Source: Arthrobacter sp. PsM3 (lineage in GTDB: Bacteria > Actinomycetota > Actinomycetes > Actinomycetales > Micrococcaceae). From it: a stretch of 64,000 bases of DNA. This document shows, one piece after another, positions 25,736-33,322 of the stretch. The notes under the pieces were generated by a model. That model ran no database searches, was not told where the DNA came from, and was given only the letters and a program-made list of their open reading frames with translations. The DNA lies in NCBI RefSeq assembly GCF_030433895.1, contig NZ_JARUXE010000004.1, forward strand, positions 1 to 64,000. The letters are read 5' to 3'. The translations under genes were made by a program, and so were the position numbers. Each line of letters starts with the position of its first letter. Position 1 is the first letter of the stretch.

Positions 25736-26932
25736 CTAGCGGGCCAGACTGGCCAGGGCCTGCTCCAAATCGGCCCAGAGGTCCTCGACGTTTTCGATCC
25801 CCACACTCAGCCGGACCAGGTTGTCCGGCACGCTGGCAGGTTCGGCGGTATGCCGGCGCCGCCGCTCAATCAGGGACTCCACGCCTCCCAGTGAGGTCGC
25901 CGGAAGCCATAGCTTCAGGGCCCGGATCATGCGGTCCGCGGCGTCTGCTCCGCTGAGGCTGCCGCTGCCCCCGGCCACCGGGGCCATCTCAATGCACAGC
26001 ACCGACCCGAAGCCCTTCATCTGGCTCTTGGCCCGTTCGTGGCCGGGATCCGAGGGAAGTCCCGGGAAACGGATGCTGCCGACCCTGGGGTGCGTGCTCA
26101 GCCGCTCGGCCAGTACCGCCGCCGAAGCCTGCGAGCGCTCGACCCGCAGGGCAAGGGTGCGCAGGCCGCGCAGTGCCAGCCAGGCCTCGAAGGGCCCGGC
26201 GATGCCGCCGTGGATGGTGCGGTGGTGCAGCAGCGCGGCGCGGAGGACGGCGTCGGAGGTCACCAGGGCGCCCAGCACGACGTCGGAATGGCCGGAGAGA
26301 TACTTGGTCACCGAGTGAAGGACGACGTCGGAGCCCAGCGCGAGGGGCTGCTGGACCAGCGGGGTGGAGAACGTGTTGTCCGTGACGACGACTGCCCCGG
26401 CGCCATGCGCCGCCGCCGTCAGCGCGCGGATGTCCGCAACGCCAAGCATCGGGTTGGTGGGGCTCTCCAGCCAGAGCATGCTGGCGGGGCGTCCGTCCGT
26501 CGGCGCGAGCTGGGCCAGCACGGCGTCGGTGTCCGCGATGTCCACGGTGCGCAGTTCCAGGAAACCCTTCTCGGCCAGTTCGGTAGCCATCACGAGGGAA
26601 CCCGCATAACTATGGGACGGCATGACCAGCACTCCCCCGGCAGGAACCAGCGAGAGGGCTGAACTGACCGCGGCGAGGCCGGAGGCGTAGAGCAGACCCG
26701 GAAGCCCTGCGCCCTCAAGCTGGCCGAGGGCCTCCTCGAAAGGGTCCCAGGTGGGGTTGGAATACCGCCCGTAGCCGCGGTCGCCGTCGCCCAGCGGTCC
26801 TGTGCCGAAATAGGTCGAGGAGAGCACCAGCGGAGGGTTGACCGGCTCGTCGCGCTCACGCGGCGGCCGGCCCGCCGCCACCACGACTGTTTCTGAGGAA
26901 AGCGCGGCTGCCTGTTCTTCGGAAAGACTCAT
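25736..26932 (-). CDS. Cys/Met metabolism PLP-dependent enzyme (cystathionine gamma-synthase-like)
   Basis: A 398-residue fold-type I PLP enzyme. The N-terminal YGRYSNPTWDPFEEALGQLEG, the aspartate in VVVTDNTFSTPL and the PLP lysine in HSVTKYLSGHSDVV are the family hallmarks. It should act on O-acylhomoserine, cystathionine or methionine-type substrates. Synthase and lyase activities cannot be told apart here. ATG 26932 matches the family N-terminus; the frame extends upstream to 27160 as antisense to tmk. TACCCT (minus strand) lies 6 bases upstream, so the mRNA may be leaderless. Divergent from tmk. Confidence 0.88.
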   Translation of the reverse strand: MSLSEEQAAALSSETVVVAAGRPPRERDEPVNPPLVLSSTYFGTGPLGDGDRGYGRYSNPTWDPFEEALGQLEGAGLPGLLYASGLAAVSSALSLVPAGGVLVMPSHSYAGSLVMATELAEKGFLELRTVDIADTDAVLAQLAPTDGRPASMLWLESPTNPMLGVADIRALTAAAHGAGAVVVTDNTFSTPLVQQPLALGSDVVLHSVTKYLSGHSDVVLGALVTSDAVLRAALLHHRTIHGGIAGPFEAWLALRGLRTLALRVERSQASAAVLAERLSTHPRVGSIRFPGLPSDPGHERAKSQMKGFGSVLCIEMAPVAGGSGSLSGADAADRMIRALKLWLPATSLGGVESLIERRRRHTAEPASVPDNLVRLSVGIENVEDLWADLEQALASLAR

Positions 26933-27020
26933 GGTCACAGGGTACTTTGGCGCCCCGCAGGGCCGCCAAGGCGTTACGTCCGGTCGCATCGCTGTCAGGG
27001 ATTGTCGGTAGTCTAGAGCA

Positions 27021-27677
27021 GTGACCACCCAACATCCCGGACTGTTTATCGCCTTCGAGGGCGGCGATGGCGCCGGCAAGTCCACGCAGGCAGCCGAACT
27101 CGCTGCCGCCCTTGAATCGCGCGGCCTCACCGTGCTTCGCACGCGTGAGCCGGGAGGCACCCCGATCGGCGAAAAGCTGCGTTCCCTGGTCCTCGATCAC
27201 GGCCACGGCCACATCGATGCGCACACGGAGGCCCTGATCTTCGCAGCCTCGCGCGCCGCCCACGCCAGCCAGGTCATCCGCCCGGCCCTGGACCGGGGCG
27301 AGATCGTCCTCAGCGACCGCTATATCGACTCCTCGGTCGCCTACCAGGGCGCCGGACGGGACCTGGGCACCGAGGCGGTGCGCGACCTGAACGACTGGGC
27401 CACTTCGGGGTTGAAGCCGGACCTCACGGTGCTGCTCGATGTTGACCCCGGGGTCGGCCGCCGGCGGCGCACCGCGGGCGACGCTGCCGAAGACAGGCTG
27501 GAATCCGAGGCGGACGAGTTCCACGCCAGGATCCGGACCGCCTTCCTGGACCTCGCCGCGGCCCGGCCGGAACAGTACCTTGTCCTCCCCGCCCGCCTCC
27601 CGGTCGACCAGCTGGCAGCCCGGATCCTGGACCGGGTCGAGTCGCTGCTGACCCTCCCCCGGGGCGTGCGCGCATGA
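27021..27677 (+). CDS. tmk: Thymidylate kinase
   Basis: Phosphorylates dTMP to dTDP. The P-loop is FEGGDGAGKSTQ, the DR motif is LSDRYIDSSVAYQGAGR, and the LID region includes RRRRTAGDAAEDRLE. The 218-residue length is standard. GTG 27021 is preceded by TAGTCT (27009-27014) with a 6-base gap and no Shine-Dalgarno, so it is probably leaderless. Its stop overlaps the holB start by 4 bases, a very common tmk-holB arrangement. Confidence 0.95.
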   Translation: MTTQHPGLFIAFEGGDGAGKSTQAAELAAALESRGLTVLRTREPGGTPIGEKLRSLVLDHGHGHIDAHTEALIFAASRAAHASQVIRPALDRGEIVLSDRYIDSSVAYQGAGRDLGTEAVRDLNDWATSGLKPDLTVLLDVDPGVGRRRRTAGDAAEDRLESEADEFHARIRTAFLDLAAARPEQYLVLPARLPVDQLAARILDRVESLLTLPRGVRA

Positions 27678-28816
27678 GTGTCTGGGACGACCTCCAGGGC
27701 CAGCCCGCCGTCGTCGCGCAACTGCGCCAGGCCGCCCAGGGCGAGGGCCTGACCCATGCGTGGCTTTTCACCGGCCCGCCGGGTTCCGGCCGGTCCAACG
27801 CGGCGAAGGCCTTCGCCGCCGCCTTGAACTGCGACCAGGACGACGTCAGCCTGCGCGGCTGCGGCGAATGCGCAGCCTGCCTGACCATCCTGGGCGAAAC
27901 ACACTCCGATGTGGCCTTTGTGCGCACTGAAAAGGTCACCATCACCATCGACGAGGCCCGCGAACTGGTCTCCACCGCCGGGAACCGGCCGTCCTCGGCG
28001 CGCTGGCGCATCATCGTCGTCGAGGACGCGGACCGGATGGCGGAACGCACCACCAACGTGCTGCTCAAAGCGATCGAGGAGCCCACCCCCCGCACCGTAT
28101 GGATGCTGTGCGCGCCCTCCCCCGCCGACGTCCTGGTCACGATCCGCTCCCGGTGCCGCGCGGTGGCGCTGCGGCTGCCGCCCCCGGCCGACGTCGCCGC
28201 CCTGCTGGTCAAGCGCGACGGCGTCGACCCCGCCGTCGCCGAACGAGCGGCCCGTGCAGCGCAAAGCCACGTCGGGATCGCCCGCCGCCTGGCCCGGGAT
28301 CCGGAGGCCCGCGAGCGGCGGCTCGAAACCGTGCGGTTCCCGTTGGGACTCCGGGGCGTGACCGCCGCGGTACTGATGGCAGAAAAGCTTGTCAAGATCG
28401 CCACGGACGAAGCCAACAGCTCCAATGATGAACGCGATGCGGCGGAGAAGGCCGCGCTGCTTGCCACCCTTGGGGCGCCGGAAACCGGCACGCTGCCGCC
28501 GGCCATGCGCGGCCAGGTCAAGCAGCTCGAGGACGACCAGAAGCGCCGCGCCAAGCGTTCCGTGACTGACTCGCTGGACCGCACGCTGACCGACCTGCTG
28601 TCCTTCTACCGGGATGTGCTGATCATCCAGATGGGGAACGCCGTGGAACTGGTCAACGTTGAACTCAGGAGCGAACTCACTGAATTCGCGCGCCACTCCT
28701 CCGCCGAAACCACGCTGGCCCGCATGGACGCCATCAACAAAGCCCGCAAACGGATTACGACTTCCAATGTGGCCCCGCTGCTGACGATCGAGTCGATGGC
28801 AGCCAGCCTCATCTGA
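27674..28816 (+). CDS. holB: DNA polymerase III subunit delta'
   Basis: Clamp-loader subunit of 380 residues. The AAA+ core shows a Walker A variant FTGPPGSGRSNAA in which the usual Lys is Arg, as expected for a non-hydrolysing delta' subunit. It is followed by a four-cysteine zinc module CGECAAC with an upstream Cys, Walker B-like IIVVEDADRM, and an IRSRCR sensor segment near 156. The C-terminal helical collar follows. It is translationally coupled to tmk. Confidence 0.93.
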   Translation: MSVWDDLQGQPAVVAQLRQAAQGEGLTHAWLFTGPPGSGRSNAAKAFAAALNCDQDDVSLRGCGECAACLTILGETHSDVAFVRTEKVTITIDEARELVSTAGNRPSSARWRIIVVEDADRMAERTTNVLLKAIEEPTPRTVWMLCAPSPADVLVTIRSRCRAVALRLPPPADVAALLVKRDGVDPAVAERAARAAQSHVGIARRLARDPEARERRLETVRFPLGLRGVTAAVLMAEKLVKIATDEANSSNDERDAAEKAALLATLGAPETGTLPPAMRGQVKQLEDDQKRRAKRSVTDSLDRTLTDLLSFYRDVLIIQMGNAVELVNVELRSELTEFARHSSAETTLARMDAINKARKRITTSNVAPLLTIESMAASLI

Positions 28817-28928
28817 GGGATCATTAACTAACCCGACCCGGGTGAACCGCCCCTCCCCCAGCCGCACCCGCCGCCCGGTGTCAAGCGGCAGCCGCTCCGC
28901 CCAGTTCCTATCCTCCAAGGAGAACCGC

Positions 28929-30491
28929 ATGAAGTCTGCACGAGCAGTGCCCGCCAGATCCCGATCCGTGGCGATCGGCGTGCGGGCAGCAGGCGCCATG
29001 GCCCTGGCCTTGGTGCTTTCCTCGTGCACCTTGTTGGGCGGCGGCAGTGGGGCCAACAACCCCAGCACCCCCAAGCCGGAGATCGCGTCCTCTGCGCCCG
29101 CCGAGCTCAAGAGCTACTACACACAGCAGGTCGACTGGGCCCCCTGCGAAACCGACTTCAAATGCGCCAAGATCAAAGTCCCGCTGGACTACAGCAAGCC
29201 GGACGGCGGCAGCATCGAAATCGCGGCGATTAAGCTGCCCACGAAGGGCGCCAGCAAAGGCAGCCTGCTCATCAACCCGGGCGGACCCGGCGGCTCGGGC
29301 TATGACTTCGTCAGGGACGCCGGAGCCACCCACTTCTCGGAAAAACTCCGCGCCAACTATGACATCGTGGGCTTCGACCCGCGCGGCGTGCAGCGTTCCG
29401 CCCCGGTCACCTGCCTGACGGATCAGGAACGCGACGCCGCCCGGGCGAAGATCTATGACATGGACACCGACGCCGGCGTGGCCGAGACCCTGGCTGACAA
29501 CAAGGTGATCGCCGCCAAGTGTGCGGAAAAGACCGGAGCGGTCCTGGGCAAGATCGACACGATCAGTTCCGCCAGGGACCTCGACATCCTGAGGGCAGCC
29601 GTCAACGACACGGAGCTGAACTACATGGGGTTCTCCTACGGGACGTTCCTCGGCTCAACGTACGCCTCGCTGTTCCCTGACAACGTCGGCCGGATGGTTC
29701 TGGACGGCGCGATGGACCCGTCCCTCAGCAATGAGGAGCTCACCAGCGGCCAGGCCAAAGCCTTCGAAAAGGCACTCCGCTCCTACGTGGAACGTTGCCT
29801 CCAGACCGGCGGCTGCCCGCTCAGCGGCAGCGTCGACGACGGGATCCGGCAGATCCAGGACGTGATCGCCGCCGTGGAGGCGACCCCCCTGCGGGCCAAG
29901 GACGGCCGGCTGGTCTCGGCATCCACCCTGGTCACCGGCATGATCGTCCCGCTGTACAACGACGACAACTGGCCGTTGCTCACGCAGGCCTTCGGCGCGA
30001 TCATGAAAAATGATCCGACCCCGTTCCTGCGGCTGGCCGACTTCAACGCCGAACGGGAACCCGATGGCAGCTACTCCTCGAACAGCACCTTTGCCTTCAC
30101 TGCCATCAACTGCCTGGACTACCCCATGGTGACGGACACCGCAGGGATGCGCGCGGAGGAGCAGCAGTTGCGCCTGGAGTCGCCCACTTTCGGGAAGTAC
30201 TTCGCCTTCGGCGGCACCAACTGCAAGGACTGGCCGTACAAGAACGTCCGGACCCCTGCTCCGGTGGAGTACAAGGGTTCGACCGACATCCTCGTGGTGG
30301 GCACCACGGGCGACCCGGCAACCCCGGTGGAATGGGCGGCCTCCCTGCGCAAGCAACTGGGCCAGGCCTCGCTGCTGACGTGGAAAGGCGAGGGCCACAC
30401 GGCCTACGGCCGCTCCAACGACTGCATCGGCAATGCCGTGGACGGCTATCTCGTCGACGGTAAGACCCCGGCTGACAACACCGTTTGCTGA
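28929..30491 (+). CDS. Secreted alpha/beta-hydrolase lipoprotein (tripeptidyl-aminopeptidase-like)
   Basis: A 520-residue protein with a long signal segment and lipobox LVLSSC (Cys near 33), so it is probably membrane-anchored outside. The hydrolase fold shows the oxyanion loop NPGGPGGSGYDF, nucleophile Ser in GFSYGTFLG, the acid in VVGTTGDPATP and the C-terminal His in GEGHTAYG, the pattern of SlpD/E and mycobacterial CaeA-type proteases. The C-terminal TAP-like domain carries several cysteines (NCLDYP, NCKDWP, NDCIGN). ATG 28929 has AAGGAG upstream. It probably cleaves short peptides; the substrate is inferred. Confidence 0.88.
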   Translation: MKSARAVPARSRSVAIGVRAAGAMALALVLSSCTLLGGGSGANNPSTPKPEIASSAPAELKSYYTQQVDWAPCETDFKCAKIKVPLDYSKPDGGSIEIAAIKLPTKGASKGSLLINPGGPGGSGYDFVRDAGATHFSEKLRANYDIVGFDPRGVQRSAPVTCLTDQERDAARAKIYDMDTDAGVAETLADNKVIAAKCAEKTGAVLGKIDTISSARDLDILRAAVNDTELNYMGFSYGTFLGSTYASLFPDNVGRMVLDGAMDPSLSNEELTSGQAKAFEKALRSYVERCLQTGGCPLSGSVDDGIRQIQDVIAAVEATPLRAKDGRLVSASTLVTGMIVPLYNDDNWPLLTQAFGAIMKNDPTPFLRLADFNAEREPDGSYSSNSTFAFTAINCLDYPMVTDTAGMRAEEQQLRLESPTFGKYFAFGGTNCKDWPYKNVRTPAPVEYKGSTDILVVGTTGDPATPVEWAASLRKQLGQASLLTWKGEGHTAYGRSNDCIGNAVDGYLVDGKTPADNTVC

Positions 30492-30508
30492 GGCGTTTGC
30501 CCCTCATT

Positions 30509-30538
30509 TTGACCCGGGCCGGAGGACTCTACTACAGT
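30509..30538 (+). promoter_or_regulatory. Promoter of tRNA-Thr
   Basis: TTGACC (30509-30514), an 18-base spacer and TACAGT (30533-30538) lie about 46 bases before the tRNA 5' end. Confidence 0.65.
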
Positions 30539-30584
30539 TGTCTCTGGCATGAAGCGACCGGGTGACCGGAAACTTCAGGCGGTT

Positions 30585-30657
30585 GCTTCCTTAGCTCAGT
30601 TGGTAGAGCGTCTCACTCGTAATGAGAAGGTCGCCAGTTCGATTCTGGCAGGAAGCT
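30585..30657 (+). tRNA. tRNA-Thr (anticodon CGU)
   Basis: A 73-base cloverleaf: acceptor GCTTCCT pairs with AGGAAGC, and the D arm is normal. The anticodon stem TCTCA/TGAGA holds loop CTCGTAA (anticodon CGT), and the T arm GCCAG-TTCGATT-CTGGC is canonical. No CCA is encoded. It reads ACG codons, frequent in this GC-rich genome. A promoter lies upstream and a terminator downstream. Confidence 0.97.
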
Positions 30658-30672
30658 CTGGTCTCTATCTAT

Positions 30673-30706
30673 CGGCCCCGGCGCAGTCGCCGGGGCCGTT
30701 CTTTTT
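30673..30706 (+). terminator. Terminator of tRNA-Thr
   Basis: An 11-bp GC-rich stem (30673-30683 with 30688-30698) and 4-base loop are followed by TTCTTTTT. Confidence 0.9.
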
Positions 30707-30924
30707 GCCCTGCTGCGGGTTTGGCCCCGCGATGGGTGACGCCTGCGCCAAAGGCGCATGAGAAGGCACATTGTTGCCTGGATGAGTTACGCGGCCGAAT
30801 GTCTGGCGCGCCGGTGAATCTTCCTCGGTGCGGCCATGAACAATGGCGCATTCCGTCCTGCCCCAGCGCCTTAGCGCTGCGCGGGAGGGCGCCACCAACT
30901 GAGCGCGAGCTCCAGGAGTAGTAC
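30707..30924. other. Intergenic region upstream of the GH16 gene
   Basis: About 218 bases without a credible gene. It holds a small perfect inverted repeat, CAGCGC/GCGCTG around a 4-base loop (30864-30879), and the ribosome binding site CAGGAG just before 30925. No promoter stands out. Confidence 0.4.
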
Positions 30925-31881
30925 ATGAAGAAACGCACAATTTTGTTTTCCGGTGCGGCCGTAGCAGCCGTGCTTTCCCTTACCGCTTCCCTCGGCGCCG
31001 TCGCGGCCCCCGGGGCAGCCCCGGCAGCCGCCGGGACTGGCACCTACACGTGCACCCTGAACACCAAGGACGGCGTGCCTCCCTGCACCCTGCACGCGGC
31101 GCCCGCAGCAGCGCCTGCGCCGGCCGAGGCAGTGGCGGCAGCACCGGTGGTTGAGCCTGTTCCGGCGGCGGCAGCACCCGCGCCTGCGGCAGCACCCATT
31201 ACGGTCCTGCCGGCTTCGACCGGTTCCGGGCTGGCGCCTTTGGGGGTCCCCGGTGCGTGGTCCCAGACTTTCAGCGATGACTTCAACGGAACCGCGCTGG
31301 ACACCAGCAAGTGGTCCAGTTCCTGGTTCGGCGGCGGCACAATGAACAAGGTCAAGACCAGCCCGGCCAACGTCTCCGTCGGCGGCGGAAACCTCTCGCT
31401 GAAACTTTCGGACGCCGGCACCGGCGCCCTCGTGTCGTCAAACCCGAACGACGCCGCCACAACCGGCTACGCGTTCCGCACCGGTTACACCGAGGCCCGC
31501 ATCTCCTTCCCCGGCAACGGAACCGTGCTGCACAACTGGCCCGCGTGGTGGACCACCGGCCAGTCCTGGCCGGCCACCGGTGAGAACGACATCGCCGAAG
31601 TGCTCAAGGGACAGATGACGTCCAACTACCACTCCGGCTCCGGCTCCCACAACCAGGGCACCATCGCCGGCAGCTGGGGGAACGAGTACCACACCTACGG
31701 CTTGTGGCGTAAGGCCAACGTCTCCGAGGTCTACGTCGACGGGGTCAAGGTCAAGTCCTTCCCGACCGACGACGGCAATGCTGCCCAGTACCTCGTGCTG
31801 AATGTCGGCAAAGCCGGCACCAGCACCACGTACGGGCCGGCCTCCGAAATGAAAGTCGACTACGTCCGGGCCTGGCAGTAA
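30925..31881 (+). CDS. Secreted GH16 family glycoside hydrolase
   Basis: A 318-residue exported protein: signal peptide 1-28 (cleavage near AVAAPG), a short Cys-containing segment (C43, C54), an Ala/Pro-rich linker to about 92 and a jelly-roll GH16 domain from about 110. The catalytic loop is GENDIAEV, with putative nucleophile E220 and acid/base E225. Asn replaces the usual Ile/Leu/Val at 221. Likely substrates are beta-glucans or related polysaccharides. The C-terminal MKVDYVRAW strand is typical. ATG 30925 follows CAGGAG. Confidence 0.85.
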   Translation: MKKRTILFSGAAVAAVLSLTASLGAVAAPGAAPAAAGTGTYTCTLNTKDGVPPCTLHAAPAAAPAPAEAVAAAPVVEPVPAAAAPAPAAAPITVLPASTGSGLAPLGVPGAWSQTFSDDFNGTALDTSKWSSSWFGGGTMNKVKTSPANVSVGGGNLSLKLSDAGTGALVSSNPNDAATTGYAFRTGYTEARISFPGNGTVLHNWPAWWTTGQSWPATGENDIAEVLKGQMTSNYHSGSGSHNQGTIAGSWGNEYHTYGLWRKANVSEVYVDGVKVKSFPTDDGNAAQYLVLNVGKAGTSTTYGPASEMKVDYVRAWQ

Positions 31882-31962
31882 AACGAACAATTAGGTCCTA
31901 ACAAGGGCCACCACCGCCCCCGGCCTCTTGTCCTGCCACGGGCCGTCCGCGAGTCTTGGGAA

Positions 31963-33303
31963 ATGGGCCTGCCCCACCGAAACCCGTCAGCCCGCGAGCG
32001 GGAGAGTCGATCCGCCCTGCCCGGGGCCAACCGTCGGTTCGTCTGGGGTCCGGTGATCGGCTTTGGGCTCGTCAGCCTGGCCGCCGACGCCGTCTCCGAC
32101 GGGGCCCGGCCGCTGGCGGGCCCCCTGCTCGCCCAACTGGGTGCCTCGGCGCTGCTCGTCGGCCTCGTCACGGGCGCCGCCGAAGCTGCGGCGCAGGGGC
32201 TCCGGCTGGTGTTCGGGCCCTGGGCGGACCGGACCCGCAAGTACTGGACCTTCACGATCGCAGGTTATGCGCTCACGGCGGTCTGCGTGCCCCTGCTGGC
32301 CGTGGCGTCCTGGGCGGGAGCAGCCGGCCTGGTTCTCGCCTCGGTTCTCATCATCGGGGACAGGGTCGGGAAAGCCGTGCGCAGCCCGGCCAAGACCGTG
32401 CTGCTGGCCGCAGTCGCCAAGCCGGTAGGCCGCGGCCGCGGCTTTGCCGTCCATAAATCCCTCGATCTCCTCGGAGCCCTGCTGGGGCCGGTACTGGTCG
32501 CCGCGGTCCTCGCGGCCACCGGAAACCTCTCGGTTGCCTTCGCGGTGCTGTCCGTTCCGGCCGCGGCGGCCATGTTCCTGTTGTTCCGGCTGCGCCGCCG
32601 GGTGCCGGATCCCGTCACCGGCCCGCCGGATCCCGGCACCGGCCCGCTGGCCTCGCCCGACGCCGTCGCCGGCCCGCCGGCCGCCGTGGACCCGGCGCGG
32701 CCGGGCACCGCCGGCCGTCCGGGCACCGCCGGCCGTCCGGCGTCGTTATTCACGGGGAGCTTTGCCCTGTTCGCTGTCGCGGCGTTCTTCTGGAGCGCCG
32801 GGCTGGTCGCCTTCGGTGTCATCTCCTACCACCTCACGACGACGGCGGCCGTTCCGGTGGCCGTCGTCCCGCTGCTGTACGCCGGCGCGATGGCGGCGGC
32901 GGCCCTGGGCGCGCTCGCCACCGGCGTCCTCTATGACCGTTCCGGCGCCCGGGTGCTCCTCGCCCTTCCCCTGCTGACCGCGGCCGTCCCGGTCCTGGCC
33001 CTGGCGCCGGCGGCCGGACTGGCGTTTTCCGGTGTCCTCGTCTGGGGTACCGCGGTGGGCATCCAGGATTCGACCGTCAAGGCCCTGGTCGCGGATCTGG
33101 TGCCGGCCCGGCGCCAGGGGACGGCGTACGGTGTCTTCGCCGCTTTCGAAGGGGCGGGCGCGCTGGCAGGCGGGGCCCTGTACGGCGCGCTTTATGGCAC
33201 CCGTCCCCTGTTGATCGCTGCGGTGGCGGTCCTGCAGTTGGTCGCGTTTGGGGTGCTGGTTGTCGCGCTCCGCCGTGCCCGCAGCGCCTCGCGGCGGCCC
33301 TAG
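31963..33303 (+). CDS. MFS transporter
   Basis: A 446-residue integral membrane protein with about 12 predicted helices. The first half has the motif-A-like loop FGPWADRTRKYW and a loop RVGKAVRSPAKTVLL; the second half has GVLYDRSGARVL. A Pro/Gly/Ala-rich central loop (about 210-262) contains two exact 18-base repeats. The pattern resembles the subfamily of small-drug or unknown-substrate carriers with DRVGKAxRxPA signatures. Substrate unknown. It is convergent with the cation ATPase gene, 19 bases apart. ATG 31963 has only a weak upstream site. Confidence 0.82.
   Translation: MGLPHRNPSARERESRSALPGANRRFVWGPVIGFGLVSLAADAVSDGARPLAGPLLAQLGASALLVGLVTGAAEAAAQGLRLVFGPWADRTRKYWTFTIAGYALTAVCVPLLAVASWAGAAGLVLASVLIIGDRVGKAVRSPAKTVLLAAVAKPVGRGRGFAVHKSLDLLGALLGPVLVAAVLAATGNLSVAFAVLSVPAAAAMFLLFRLRRRVPDPVTGPPDPGTGPLASPDAVAGPPAAVDPARPGTAGRPGTAGRPASLFTGSFALFAVAAFFWSAGLVAFGVISYHLTTTAAVPVAVVPLLYAGAMAAAALGALATGVLYDRSGARVLLALPLLTAAVPVLALAPAAGLAFSGVLVWGTAVGIQDSTVKALVADLVPARRQGTAYGVFAAFEGAGALAGGALYGALYGTRPLLIAAVAVLQLVAFGVLVVALRRARSASRRP
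32701..32736 (+). repeat. Two exact 18-base repeats inside the MFS gene
   Basis: CCGGGCACCGCCGGCCGT occurs twice in tandem and encodes PGTAGR twice in the central cytoplasmic loop. The repeat keeps frame, so copy-number changes would only alter loop length. Confidence 0.9.
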
Positions 33304-33322
33304 GGCTGCCGCGAGGCGCCTG

